NCBI GenBank assembly: GCA_973895155.1
Contig: OZ316897.1
Coordinates: 5,580,001 to 5,644,000 of the forward strand
DNA length: 64,000 nucleotides
Source: Marsupella aquatica
Taxonomy: Eukaryota; Marchantiophyta
Reading direction: 5' to 3'
Shown: positions 31,609 through 43,500 of the stretch, one piece after another
How positions within the stretch are numbered: the stretch's first letter is position 1
How the letters are laid out: the number at the start of each line of letters is the position of its first letter
Notes under the pieces: generated by a model
Told to the model about the DNA's origin: nothing
Databases searched by the model: none
What the model saw: the letters and a program-made list of their open reading frames with translations, nothing else
Program-made: the position numbers and the translations under genes

Positions 31609-32859
31609 ATGGGTGACTATGACGAAGTCGATCGGATATCGAGCATCGTCATGTTGATGATGAGAACCATAAGGAAGGAAGAGCTTGAGTCGGAAAGGGT
31701 GAACAAGGAAGCGAATAGAACTACTCAGTGTCTCCAAGAGGTTCTAAAGGAGAATGGGCAGTTCGATGGGAGAAATGTGACAACCTACCTTAAGTCTTAC
31801 TTGATAGAAGCAGTGGTCTACAAGTTGGATAAAGGGACGGCCGTGAAAGAGTTCATGGTGCTGGTTGAGAAGGAGTTGAGTTTGACAGTGCGGACCATCG
31901 TTGAGTCAGCTGAGGGCTGGGATGACTTCGACAAGAAGATGAAAGAGGAGTTCCAAGCGAAGGATGCTGATCGGGTCACACAAGCTACCTTCTTGGATTG
32001 GGTGAATGACAGGAACAAGAAGCTGAAGGGGCCGCAAGAGCTCCTAAGGGAGTTCAAGAGAAGGGTGTCTCAGTTACCAAAGCGGGATGTGGGAATCATC
32101 GAGTTGCAGCGCTCAATGCTCTTCTTGAGGGCAGCAAATGAGGACCTTCGAGAGGAGCTTGAGAACGCGATGGAGCTGCTGGAACCTTCGAGAGTTACCT
32201 TGTCTAACGACTGGAACCAAGTTGAGAAAGCGGTGTCAAAAGTGAGCAATCGACACCGGCGGCGAGAGCTAGACAAGGAGGCTACCACTCTCAACCTAAG
32301 GCCACCAGAACCAATATTGAGGAAAGGGAAGCAAGAACCAGCGAAGGATGAGATCAAACCATCGGTGGATGATCTCGCGGAAATGATGCAAAACCTGAAG
32401 ATCTTGGCGGCGCATGCGATCGAGAATCCAAAACCAAGGGTTACGAGTGCTCCCAAGAGGAAGCGAGAGATGCAGAGTTGGCCATGCATGTGGTGCGACA
32501 ACAAAGAGCATGACAAACGGGAGTGCCTAGACCTGAGGGAAGCTGCGGATAAAGGGCTGATCAAGTTCGTTGGTGAAGTTGGTCAGAAAAAGATATCATT
32601 TGCCGATACTGAGGAGCCGATTCCATTCAACTCCAACAAGGGAGGCATGAAGGCTTTGGCTGAGAAGCAAGTTGGAAAGCAAGTCGAAGAGGGGTCCTCT
32701 TTGCACCTGGAAGCGAATGTCTACAATGTGGAGTTCGATGGCCCCGTGACGGATATGGACAAGTTTTACAAGCGCTTGGCGGATCTGGTTCGAGAGAGAT
32801 CCGGATGGAGTGACCCGGTGCTGATCAATGCGATAACGGTTGAGGTTGGGGCTAGTTAG
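31609..32859 (+). CDS. gag: G2 gag
   Basis: About 416 codons from the ATG at 31609 (an upstream GTG at 31600 is in frame). N-terminal helical region, then a capsid-like domain (about 40-220) with FLDWVNDRNKKL, LLREFKRRVSQLP and IIELQRSMLFLRA shared with G1 gag. A zinc knuckle CMWCDNKEHDKREC lies at about residue 300. Family role: particle protein and RNA binding. Intact frame in an otherwise decayed element. Confidence 0.88.
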   Translation: MGDYDEVDRISSIVMLMMRTIRKEELESERVNKEANRTTQCLQEVLKENGQFDGRNVTTYLKSYLIEAVVYKLDKGTAVKEFMVLVEKELSLTVRTIVESAEGWDDFDKKMKEEFQAKDADRVTQATFLDWVNDRNKKLKGPQELLREFKRRVSQLPKRDVGIIELQRSMLFLRAANEDLREELENAMELLEPSRVTLSNDWNQVEKAVSKVSNRHRRRELDKEATTLNLRPPEPILRKGKQEPAKDEIKPSVDDLAEMMQNLKILAAHAIENPKPRVTSAPKRKREMQSWPCMWCDNKEHDKRECLDLREAADKGLIKFVGEVGQKKISFADTEEPIPFNSNKGGMKALAEKQVGKQVEEGSSLHLEANVYNVEFDGPVTDMDKFYKRLADLVRERSGWSDPVLINAITVEVGAS

Positions 32860-33545
32860 GATGCCTCGGTCGAGTCAAAAAGGAAGAAAACCGACGAGAA
32901 TGACACTCCGTCTCAATCAGGGGAATGAGAGAGGCGGGATACTCGAGACAAGGAAAGGAGGGTTAGGTTCAAAGAAGAGGAAATGAGCGAGAAAGAGCCG
33001 GAGAAAGGGAAACCGATCAGGAAGGACCCAGGCTGGGTGCTTGGCGGGGACGTGGACCAGGCCATGTACCCGGAGGTTGTAGCTGAGAAGAGCCAACAGG
33101 CTCAAAGGTTTACCAACGCCGAGTTCTTTGGCAGTATGAGGCGGGAGATCCAGGAAGCGATCTTGGAGAGATCCAAGAGGAAACGGATTTACAAAGAGGG
33201 CCCTCACACCTTGATGGGGAGGCTGGCGAGACGGAAATTGGGAGTTTCCGAACTTACACTGCTGGGGTGTCCATGGGTTCAGGTAGTAAGCTTACTGGCC
33301 CCGAAGAGTCAGACTTGGGGGAACCGAAGAGGGTCAAGTCCCTTGAAGAGGAGCTCATGAACTTGGATGATGAGTTCTTTGATGCAGAAGAGGAGCTCAT
33401 GGGAACCGGAAGCGAAGCTGAGTCTGTGGCAAACAGGGACCCGACCAAAAGGGGAGAACGGGAAAGCATTACCGCGCAGTCGAGGACCATTCATGTCATG
33501 GGCTCAATGACAGGAAACGGTTATGCTTACCGAGATAGATACTGG
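32860..33545 (+). pseudogene. G2 gag-protease linker, frameshifted
   Basis: Two overlapping plus-strand frames (32983-33360 and 33267-33551), rich in Glu/Lys and acidic toward the end, connect gag to protease. No recognisable domain. It is probably the remains of one frame with an indel near 33300. Confidence 0.5.
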
Positions 33546-33575
33546 GCTTGAGCGAGTCCGGAGAATGAGTGCCAG

Positions 33576-34088
33576 TTGGAAGGAATGGAAGGCAAGGTGC
33601 GGGCGCTCATTGATACTGGCTCGGAGATCAACTTGATGGATCCAAAGGTGTTTCAAAAGGGGAATTGGCCGGTGGACAATGAGTTGCTTTGGAGTGTGAA
33701 CTCGGTGAGTTCAATGAAGGACTATCTTTGGGGCGGATGTCCGAATGTGATGGTGAAGTTCGGGAATGTCAAGCAGGTTTGTAACATTTTTGTTCATGAG
33801 CACTTGTCATTTCTGGTGATACTAGGCATGCCTTTCATCACTGAATGGAGGATGGAGACGAAGGTTCTGGATGATACTACCTTCATGGTGAAGGTTCGAG
33901 GCAAAGATGATAAGGAGGTGGTTCAGTTTCCGGCTATTCTACCTGGAAATGAGAGGAACCGAAAGCAGTTGCAAGATCCGACAGCGGTAGAAGTTGGCGT
34001 TGCTATGAGGGAGAACCGAGATGCTAAGATGGATCTAATACAGAGTTCAAAGGGGAGCCAATTTTGGACCAAAAGATGGGGAGTCTAG
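33576..34088 (+). pseudogene. G2 aspartic protease
   Basis: Contains ALIDTGSEINLMD (active-site DTG at about residues 13-15) and ILGMPFITEW (the second flap/ILG motif), the pattern of retroviral-type proteases in plant Gypsy elements. It ends at 34088. The RT that should follow is missing. Confidence 0.8.
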
Positions 34089-36326
34089 TGTTCAAGGAAG
34101 AGTGTTACTCAGGAGAGCTACTGGACATTGGGAAGTATCTGAGTGAAATCGAAGCAACTGGAACGGGATGGTGAAGAGTTCGGAGACATTTGAGTGAATT
34201 CTGATAAGTTCATTCTTAGAGAGGGCTACCTTTGGCGGAAACGTAAGGGCCCAATGCTAGTATCGATGAGAGTTGTTGATTCTAAGGATGAGCAAAAGCG
34301 GATTTTGGAGGAAGTCTATGATGCTGATGTAAGTAGTGGGTAATTCCAAAAGCATGAAGAAACTGAAAATTTTTAAATTTTTTATGGTGTTTAAACTCTA
34401 ATTATTGCTAACATAGCGGAGATAGCATTCTGTCTATAAGTTACGAGTTCCCAAGTTTAAGGTTACGAGTAAACTCCCTTTACGAGTTTAGGAGTTTATG
34501 ACTTTACTGCTTTACGAGTTACACCTTAAGAGTTGGCGACCCTGTGATCGTGACATCTTACGACTAGTTCAACGGGACTCCACAACGGATGAAGAGCTCA
34601 CCTTGAAAGGGAAGGAATGCAAGACATAGGCGCTCATTACTGACTTCTCTTCCACCTTACCTCTCAAACTCTGCCCAGCTTCAACCGGTATTTCAGAGAT
34701 GTCAAATGGAGGCTTCACCCTTTCTATTCCAGGATGCTGAACTTTGATGAATTCCTATACCATTATCCCCTAGTATATGCTGCCTCTTGCAACAATTATG
34801 ATGTAATTGGGATATATAGAGAAGCCCTTCGTATTGATTCATGTTATTTGATGAAGAGAATGCCTTTGATGTATCCTGAGAGACAACTGAGATGCCTACC
34901 CTACTCTCGAGGATCCCCACGCCAGGCTGAATTAATGGAAGTTACACAAAATCGAACAATTACAGCAGTGGAGCTACTCGAACCAGAGGACATCCGACAG
35001 CAAGCTTGAAGAAGTCTTTAAGTGTTTTTAGTTAGTTTTTAGAGTAGTGCATCTTATCTGATTTTTAGAAATGTGTTCTAGAGCTTTAAAAGCTGTCATA
35101 CTTCTTTAGCATGTAGTCTATACTTAGGAAAGCCTTCTGGAAAAATTTGAGGCTTTTCTGAGCTACGAGTAAGAAGTTAAAAATAGTTGAATTTGCCAAG
35201 TTTTTACTTCTATTGCAATTACGAGTTACGACTTAGTTAGACTTTTACTAGTTTAAGAGTTTACTAGTTCACAGCTTTTACTAGTTTAAGAGTTACTAGT
35301 TTATGATTACGAGTTCCGACAGATTTCCGATTACGAGTTTAATAGTTTACTAGTTTACGAGTATAAGTCATTTACTAGTTACTAGTTTACGAGTTCAGAC
35401 TTAGTCATTTTTCCGACTTTTCACTCACAGTTTTGTAGTTTTAACTTTTTGAGGAGTATGAAGAGGCATGTCTCTTCGACCCTATGACCTCTCACTTGGT
35501 AGATTTTTACTATAAGATAGCTCTACCACTAGTGTAGATTATGGTAAAGTCTAGCAATTTTTGCCTTTCCTTGGTGTTCTACCAGTTGATCATGAATGTT
35601 AAGAGTTCGAGATCAAGCTTGACACCAGGAGAAGACTTTCCTCCTTCTTGTGGTTTAATCCTTTGAATAAATCATGGGAAGTAAAATTCCAATTGTGTAA
35701 ATCTTATGAGATATGATGACAGATTCCTCTTTGGTGACTCATTACAATCTCCTGAGTTCTTGAAGTTAACTCACTTAGTTTAAGTCTTATTTGAAATTGA
35801 TGGATTTTCTTTCGTGTTGGTTAGTACCATCTCAATGTTGAAGTAGCTACCTTTTAGATCTTATCTGAGTACCATCTAGAAAGAAAGGATAAGACATGTT
35901 GACGGCATTTTAAAAGGTACTCTAGTAAACAGTTTAGATCTGAAAAGCAATATGGATTTGAATCCTTAAGTCTTTTCATTTTGACTTATGTTTAAGGAGT
36001 AACCTTGGAAAATTCCAGACTCCCTTAGCATACTTTGAGATATTTTTCCTTGTGTTTTGTTAATCATTTCCTTTTCATTAATTTATGGTTACCCAATGCT
36101 GAGTTACCATTAAAAACTACTCACCGCTGTGGAGCGATCTTCAAAATACCTTAGTAAAGTAATCAATTCTGATTACTATGTGTTAGAGAGAGTCTTTAAA
36201 CTCTCATTTGTGTTTTTATGTATCAAATCAACCCCATCTTGTTCTTTACGGGAACGAATACCGAGTTTGAAGACCTTTAAGTGTGTTTTTGGTTCTTCAT
36301 AGAAAACTACAGCTGAGGTCAAAGGT
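34089..36326 (+). other. G2 interior without pol; ACGAGT/TACTAGT-rich repeats
   Basis: The RT and RNase H region has been replaced by AT-rich noncoding DNA. At 34435-34530 and 35215-35420 it contains irregular repeats of TTTACGAGTT, TTTACTAGTT and TTAAGAGTT every 10-20 bases. A 91-codon frame at 34734-35009 shows no domain. The repeats flank a stretch that could be a separate insertion. Confidence 0.55.
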
Positions 36327-36587
36327 GGTTTGAAAGGAATAAGGGCAAAGGTCTGTGAGCAGATCCGAAAGGAGTATTGGTGGCCAGATTTGTATTGGGA
36401 TGTTCAGGAGTATGCTGACAATCGAGGGATCCATCACAATTTGAAGAGGCAGATTCAAGAGCTTGATTGGATTGACTGTCGAGTTGTTGACATACGGGAG
36501 AGAGTGAAGGTTTGCAAGGTGCGAACTAGAGATGAAATGGACTCAAGTTTCAACTTGAGTGAGTTTGAAGTCGAGGCGCTGGTCTAG
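36327..36587 (+). pseudogene. G2 integrase N-terminal remnant
   Basis: KGIRAKVCEQIRKEYWWPDLYWDVQEYAD matches the zinc-binding N-domain of Gypsy integrases (KRYWWPGM..DV..YV). The following CxxC pair is lost (ADNRGIHHN), as is the catalytic core. The frame ends at 36587. Confidence 0.7.
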
Positions 36588-36804
36588 GCGCATCCGTTGG
36601 ATTTGAGTTTCAAAAGTGGCTTGACTGGTTCTGATTTGGATGAGTTGGACTTCGAGTTTCTGGAAAGTGGAGTGCCTAAGGCCGAGTCTAAAGGCTTTGG
36701 GTTTGAGTTTCTTGAGGAGGAAGTGGTCCAGGCGCATGGCTCGAGTTTGGACTCAGACTTAGAAGAAATCTGATTGATTGGAGCAGACCGGAGGCTGCTC
36801 AAGT

Positions 36805-36818
36805 TTACTGGGGGAGGA
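36805..36818 (+). promoter_or_regulatory. G2 polypurine tract
   Basis: TTACTGGGGGAGGA immediately before the 3' LTR start TGTCGTGC. Confidence 0.75.
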
Positions 36819-37648
36819 TGTCGTGCTGAAAGATTTTGGCTCAGGAATGGCTTTTATAGGGGATGATGGGCGAGGTCTCTCGGTTGGGTTGCGTGCATGC
36901 TGACTCGGAGGGGTTGCTTGGTTGGATGGATTGAGGTTTGGTGATTGGGTGACTCGTCGTCACCAGGTTTGGTGTTTAGGTGAGTCACCAGGCTTGGAGT
37001 TTGGATGAGCCTCGCTGCTGGCAACTGGCTCAGGCTGGATGGTTGGGTTTTTGATGCTACTGAAGACTTGAGCCTCGGCTCATTGAGGTTGGCAGTTGTC
37101 TATTGAGATCTGTTGAGTTGCGTTTTGTGAGTTCCGCTCTGTTCTGTGGAACTCGACTATTGTGCGGCGGTTTTGGAGTTTTGAGAGAGTTTTTGATCCA
37201 GGCGGGGAATTTCTCGAGTCTGGAGTCTCGTTGATCCAGCGGGGATTTCTCAAGTTTGGAGTCTTGTCAATCCAAGCAAGGATTTCTCGAGTTTGGAGCC
37301 TCGTTGGTCCAGGCCCGAGTTCCGTGCGAGCTGTTTTAGACTAGTGGAGTAGCTAGTTGAGTTTTTGGTTTTGTGAGCTAAGGAGGATAGTTTTTCCGTC
37401 AGATTTTGAGTAGTTAGTCACTCGAGGAGTTCTACCCGACAAGTTAGAGGTAGCGGCCCGCCGTAGGGCCAACTACCAGACTCTTGCAGGCAAGCTTACT
37501 CGAGGGCACCTATTGTAACCTTTGTGAGAAAAGTAAAAAAATATAAAGGAGTGAGAGTTCACTCCGAAAAGTGCTTGTCACCTATCCCGATCGCAGCCAG
37601 AAACACGTAGTTTGCCCGAGGAGCCCCCAACTTTAAGTCCTTGCGACA
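36819..37648 (+). repeat. G2 3' LTR (830 bp)
   Basis: Starts TGTCGTGC after the polypurine tract and ends TTGCGACA. The 5' remnant ends GCACGACA, a perfect 8-bp inverse of the start. The right flank is L1 sequence. Confidence 0.82.
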
Positions 37649-39527
37649 ACGTCCTTTACCAATCAGAATCATAAGCCTCATACATCTATCCAGGCTATGT
37701 ACCTGGTCCCATCCCCGCAACCTATTCCAGCGAGTAGAGAAGTCCCTCCATGTTCTCGTTTTAGGGGACCAGTAGTCGGCAATTACCCGGATCCCAATCC
37801 GACCATACATCTCTGCAGTAAAGGCCAGCTCCGCCGCAATCCAGTTGTGAAATCCCTGTGTGCACTTAATAGCATCCATCACACTCCATCTCCCTGGAAA
37901 CCCCTCAACACTTGGAACAAAGGAAATGTGTGTCCTCAAGGTCTCCCAGGCCTTCCAGATCCCACCCGTATAATTCATTCCACCAAAAGAGCAAGGGGTG
38001 CATAGCAAAAGCTTATCCGCCAAGGTATATTGGTTCCTTCTGATCGTTTTGAAATTCTGCCAGCCCATAATACCAAGGTTAGCACAGAGCATCCTTGACC
38101 ACTCTGCCCTGGGGGAATCCAGAGCCTTCATGAACCACTGGGTCAGCAACGCATCAGAATGGCTTCAAAAATCCCTGAGGCCCAGACCTCCATCAACCTT
38201 AGGCCTGGTCATCTTGTTCCAAGCAACCAATGGGATCTTTTTCTCTCCCGCCGGATTCACCCCCCACAAAAAATCCCTGCATAGGGCAACCATTTTCTTT
38301 GACAGACCTTCAGAAGCCTTCATGTACATCACATGGTACACTAGGATAGCCATCAGCACATGCTTCACTAGCAGCACCCTACCCGTGAATGACAGTAATT
38401 TGTTAGACCAAGAAGACAATCTGGAGGCGATTCTGTCAAGGCAAAATCTATGCAGATTCTTCGTTGTTAACCCAATTCCAAATGGAGCACCCAAATATTT
38501 CTGGACTTCACCAAAACCACTGATCTGGCAACCAGTTGCTTTAAGCCACTCCGGCACCACAATCATAGCAAGCGGCACAATTACAAATTTCCTCAAATTC
38601 AGCCTCGCACCAGATGCACATTCGTAACAGGACAGCCTCGGTTGCCTCTCGGAACGCCACTGCTAAAGCCGGAATGAACATTCCCACATCGTCAGCAAAA
38701 AGTCTATAACAAACCTGCAGCCCATTTGTGACCTGTATACCACTCAGTCTTCCTATAGTTATCTCAGCATCCAGAAAGTCCATAAGGGGTTGTGTAGAGA
38801 TGACAAAAAGTAAAGGGGAGAGAGGGCATCCTTGCCGGACTCCCCGCCTCAACGAGATAGATTTGCTGAGAAAACCATTCACCAATACACATGAGGAAGC
38901 ATCAACCAAAAGTGCCTTGATTAAGTTTATCATTCTACTACTGAAACCAAGAAGTTGCATGGTTTCCCACAAATATTCATGATTCACCCGGTCGAATGCC
39001 TTCTCAAAATCCAGCTTTAGAAACAAAGTTTCCTGCTTGCGGTTATGTACCCAATCGCTGGTAAGCCAGGCAAGAGAAATATTTTCTAAAATATGGCATC
39101 CCGGGATAAAGCCGGTTTGCTGTGGGCTAATCAGCTGACAAAGTAGATGCTTGATTCTCAGTGCAATTAATTTGGCCAGAATCTTGTAAGTCTTGACCAT
39201 TGTCAAAGGCCGCCAATCTTTCAAGTATCTCTTATCCGGTTTCTTGGGAATCAATTTAATGAGCCCATCCTTGATCTCAGCCGCCAACTTCCCTGTCAGC
39301 CAGAAATCCTGAATCATAGCCAGCAAATCATCCTTTGTGAATTCCCAACATTCACAAAAAACCTTAGCTGTTAGCCCGTCCGTCCCAGGTGCTTTGTCCC
39401 CAGGAAGAAGCCATAGCACCGTTTTCACCTCCAAGAGTGTAGCCATGTTGGCAAAAGATTGACTACCATTACTGCAACAACTGGTCGTGGCTGTCAACAT
39501 CGGACTCCACCTAATGGAGTTGGCCAT
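37649..39527 (-). pseudogene. L1-type LINE reverse-transcriptase region
   Basis: Minus strand. The RT (39527 to about 38600) has PGDKAPGTDGLTAKVF, LKLDFEKAFDRVNHEYLW, RRGVRQGCPLSPLLF and FADDVGMF. The frame shifts near 38600 into KYLGAPFGIG..., GRVLLVKHVL and LGLRDF (38596-38165), then into a zf-RVT-like tail (38149-37649). The tail is cut by the G2 3' LTR. It is not the same copy as the endonuclease fragment at 27917-29255: the order along the minus strand is wrong. Confidence 0.87.
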
Positions 39528-40024
39528 CTACTCAGGACTACTTTGTTCTCCAGGATCAAACAATCAATGCTAGCCAGGGTAAGTAAATCTTCCCACCAGC
39601 TTGGCTTGTACGCGTTCGAATCATCGTTGGAATCACTAGAACCAACGCCCCAGCAAAACCCACCCCGACTGCAAGAGGAGTCATCATTGGACCCCGAGTC
39701 GTTGTGGGTCCGTGCGTCGTCATCTGTATCCTCGCCTTCACTAGAAGAAATTGTGCCATGCCCAGGTGGCTGGTGCAAAGAAGAGAACTCCGCCTTCAAC
39801 ACCCGAGATTTCTGCACGAAGGGTTGAACTTCTGCCTTAGCCAGAGGAGCACCATCTGGTGCGGATATAGTTACCCGGGTCTTCGCGATCACTTTCCCCT
39901 TCGCCAAGATCGGGACGGTCAAATGAGCTAGAGGCTTCGGGAGAGACTTCTCCGCAGCACCCTCTCCATTGTTGTCGCTTTGAAATGTAACCGTTGCCTT
40001 CCCCTTCTCTTGTGGTGGAGCCAT
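39494..40024 (-). CDS. Acidic 176-aa frame upstream of the L1 RT, unknown
   Basis: MAPPQEKGKATVTFQ start at 40024. A hydrophilic N-terminus is followed by an acidic Ser/Asp-rich middle (EGEDTDDD...SGSNDDSS) and a SWWEDLLTL segment before the stop. It lies upstream of, and on the same strand as, the L1 RT. It could be the N-terminus of L1 ORF1 joined to RT by an internal deletion, or a gene truncated by L1 insertion. No domain recognised. Confidence 0.4.
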   Translation of the reverse strand: MAPPQEKGKATVTFQSDNNGEGAAEKSLPKPLAHLTVPILAKGKVIAKTRVTISAPDGAPLAKAEVQPFVQKSRVLKAEFSSLHQPPGHGTISSSEGEDTDDDARTHNDSGSNDDSSCSRGGFCWGVGSSDSNDDSNAYKPSWWEDLLTLASIDCLILENKVVLSRWPTPLGGVRC

Positions 40025-40599
40025 GGAAACTTAAACAAACGACTCTGCAAGATCAAGACTGAATGAAAGTTTCTTGGATGAAACCGGACGCGGGAACGCA
40101 AAAAAAGTTTCTGAGAACGAAGAACTCCAAATGATGAGAGACAGACTCGCCGGCCAGGTTTTGGGGACAGAGGTGAGAATGTTTGGACCCCGGATGGACG
40201 TCTTAGATGTAATGGTTTCCGATCGTGCAATAGACGACCGAGATGCGTTGATAGATTTTTGAGATCTCTTGATTGTGAAAACTTTAATGCACAAGTGCGT
40301 ATTTGGACCACATCACAGATTTCTTGTCTGTTGTTAGAGTTATAACGTACGAACTTTGATGATAGCGCCAAGCGCTATTATTATGATTGGAGTTTTCCCT
40401 CTCCTCCTTGCCATGCGGTACTGTCTTCGGTCCAGAGTCATGCTTCCATTGTGACGTTGTTCTCCATTCACAAAAGTAGCGTCCGATGCTATTAAACTAA
40501 TGACCAATCAGTTGGTTCAATATAGTCGTTGAATAACGACAAAAATCAATTGATTTACATCGTCCAAACGCTTAACGTATCTTTGTTTGTCATTATTCA
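40025..40599. other. MULE 5' flank with two palindromes
   Basis: No supported gene. Palindromes: TAGCGCCAAGCGCTA at 40363-40377 and the degenerate TAGCGTCCGATGCTA at 40477-40491, both upstream of the MULE gene start. Confidence 0.55.
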
Positions 40600-43500
40600 A
40601 TGTTCATTTATACTGTTGTTACTAACCTCGTACATCAAACAAGCCTTAAACCGATTGGCAAAGTAAGACAACGATTATTCTCTTCCGCTAAAATGGGACG
40701 ATCGATTGTAGTTAGACGCAAGGACACGCGGGATGTTGTCACGGTTATCGTATCCCCTGAATCTCAGTCAAGGAGAGTTTCGGATGAATACTTGGGGTTA
40801 AGATTTGATGTTTCAAAAGAGTGTATTCTCTCGGTGTCCCTCCTCCCTAAGGATTCGAAGGCAAATACCATCTTCTACGATATTGTTGTTGGACTCAGGT
40901 TTTGGACGATGTATCTGGATAAAGTATATGAGGTCTTTGTTTTGGAAGATTCTGTAGTATTGGAAGATCTATGTCCTGTTCCCAGTGGTGTTGATGTTGT
41001 CAATCTCTCTAACACTTCGGAAGACGAGGGGAAAAATTCTCCCCTTTCCTTTCATGTCCCAAAAAGGATCCCAATGGATCCCTTGGTTGTGAAGATGGAG
41101 GTACGAGATGTTCCAATTGTATATCGACAAAGTGGGATGGATACTATCCTAAAATCAAAGGGGCATAGTGAGTTATCTTGTTTCATTAGGGAGAAGGATT
41201 TCATGCATCAGATAGTTCCCAGCCTCCCGATGACATACAATGGGAATGTTGTGTTTGAGTTGCCTCCAGTTGATTGCGTGAATTCAAAAGGGGAACGACT
41301 GAAGGACATGGACCGCGGGAAGGATTGCTATTATTGGACGCGCATCATCAAAACATCTTTGAATGTTTTACCGAAGAAGATGTGGGATTTTGGTAAGGTT
41401 CAGTGCACCGGTTCTCTTGAATGTCAGAATAATTCCTGCCAATTCTGAAGAGACAAAAAGACTAGGAACAACCAAGTCTGGGCAAGATCACCAAAACTCT
41501 CAGGAACCTTTTGAGTTGGAGAACTCATCTCGCAAGGTGGTATTGTCTGTCACCATTGCTCTGAACCTCCGATGTGTACAAGATTGTGTCCGGCCATGAT
41601 GTTCTATATGTATCCTTCGGGCAAAGTGGATTCAACACATTTGGCATATATGTCCCGGCTGGCTGTGCCATGGGATTTCACAATCATCCCAGTTGTTGGG
41701 TGTGGTCGAGAGAGGCTGAAAAGGTCGCTAAGACTCACCTTGCAAAGGAGTTCCAGGCTAATCCATGAGCTATGCCCGTTGGGATAAAAAATGCGGCTAC
41801 AGACTCTCTCACCAATGCCCTCTGTGAGGAATCCGTGGAGGAAATGTCATCGGAAGAGGAGAAGGAGATATGGGAGTCCCTCATGGTTGTTGCTACACCA
41901 CAAAAGTTTGCTTCTGTTCTGCGAAGTGTGAGGCAAGACCAGAAAGGTAAAGGTGAGCTTGAATATTTGGTGCGAATGCAAAAGTGTGTGAGACTTCCCT
42001 TTCTTCATAGGTATTTGCTTCCAGGCGAAGGATGTCGAGATGAAAGTGCTCACATCTTCAAGATGACTGTGCAAGGCAAAGGATCTGGGATTGACCTTCT
42101 CTGAAAAATGCAGCCTGGTGGTTCATTGGAGAGGTCATGGGTGAGTTTCAACATCATGCATAGAATTACATCAGACTGGCTAACTTTTAGTGTTCATGTA
42201 TATGATCATCACTATCGGGCACTTTGTACAATTTTCACTTGTGAGTTAAAGGCTGAAGACACCAAGTCCTTAGAGAGAGCGTGGCGATTGATGATAGAAG
42301 TTGCAAGTGAAAATGGCCTGGAGAACATTCAAATTCGAGGATTCATGGCAACAATGCCCAGGCTAGTTGGAATGCGGTGCAAAATGTTTTCTTCAATGGG
42401 GTACCTGATCTTGATCGAGAGTGATCAAATGCGTTTCATTTTTATCAGTCTTTTTGTCGGCATTCACGCGAAGGTGTTCTAGAAGGAAAACTCAAAGAAC
42501 ACAAGAAGATGTGGGACGGTCTTCGTAACGCAAAAACATTTTTGAACACATATCGTATGTCAAGAGAGATCGACGATTGGTGGCAAGCTAGAAATTGCCA
42601 TCAGGGGAAGCTTCAAATCTTGCAAGGATGGCTCTCACGGTGGGTCGTCCGTTGGAGACAGCGGGGAAACTTCATAAGACTGGTAAGTCTTTTCTTATAT
42701 TCACGATAGTCCGTTACCAATGTTTTGTAATAGCGCCCAGCGCTAATATGGAAAATGAGTACTCGGAGTCCAATGCCTTGTTACAGTATAGTAGCGCCAA
42801 GCGCTAGTGTGAACAAGCAAACTTTTGCAACTACGAACATGGCATTGATGCAAGAGATTTGATAGCGCTAGACGCTACTTATAGTTATAGTCCATATAGC
42901 ATAAATACAAACTCCACTTGTCGCGAATTACTGTAGTTGCTAATATATTTATTCGTTTCTGATGACAGAGCAAGAGTGCTGAGGAGGCAGGGATGATTCC
43001 GAATTGTACTGGTTCGGAATCGGTCCATGCAGGCATGAAGGCGTGGCAAATGAAGAAGCAGGTTGGCCTCATGGAGGGATGCAAAACTGACCCAAACCGA
43101 GCCATATGTCAGATCACAGCTTATACTGCATACGGTCGAGGATTACATCGGGGAACTAGACCCACTATCTTTGAGCTGGCTTTCAGATTTGTGGACATAA
43201 TAGGGTCTCCACGTCTATTTGAAGAAGCGACCAATCTCCTTCTTTCTTATGCAGCTAAATTTGATCTGGAAAGAACTATTCCGTTGAATGGAGACGTCAT
43301 CACTCGATCGGTGAAACAAAAAGGTAATGCAAGTGGGAATGTCTCAGCACAAGACTCTCACAGGCATGATACTATCCTTGTGACTTCACCAAACACAAGG
43401 GGTTTGAAGAGGAGAAACCTCCATTCCATAGACTTTGAGAAGATGTCTTCCACACCTTCTGCTGGTGGAAGTGGTGTCGTTAATTTGTCTCAAACTGAGA

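Larger units (their letters stand above)
31491..37648 (+). mobile_element. G2: gutted Gypsy-type LTR retrotransposon
   Basis: Plus strand. The 5' LTR is reduced to its last 77 bases (31491-31567). Then come a primer-binding site, gag, a linker frame, protease, a long noncoding AT-rich stretch where RT/RNase H should be, an integrase zinc-domain remnant, a polypurine tract and a full 3' LTR (36819-37648). The 77-base LTR end differs from the 3' LTR at several positions, so the insertion is old. It interrupts the L1 RT fragment on its right side. Confidence 0.85.

Noticed and set aside
27917-39527. L1 endonuclease (27917-29255) and L1 RT (37649-39527) as halves of one split copy
   Set aside because: Both are minus strand but the RT lies on the wrong side. 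They must be different copies.
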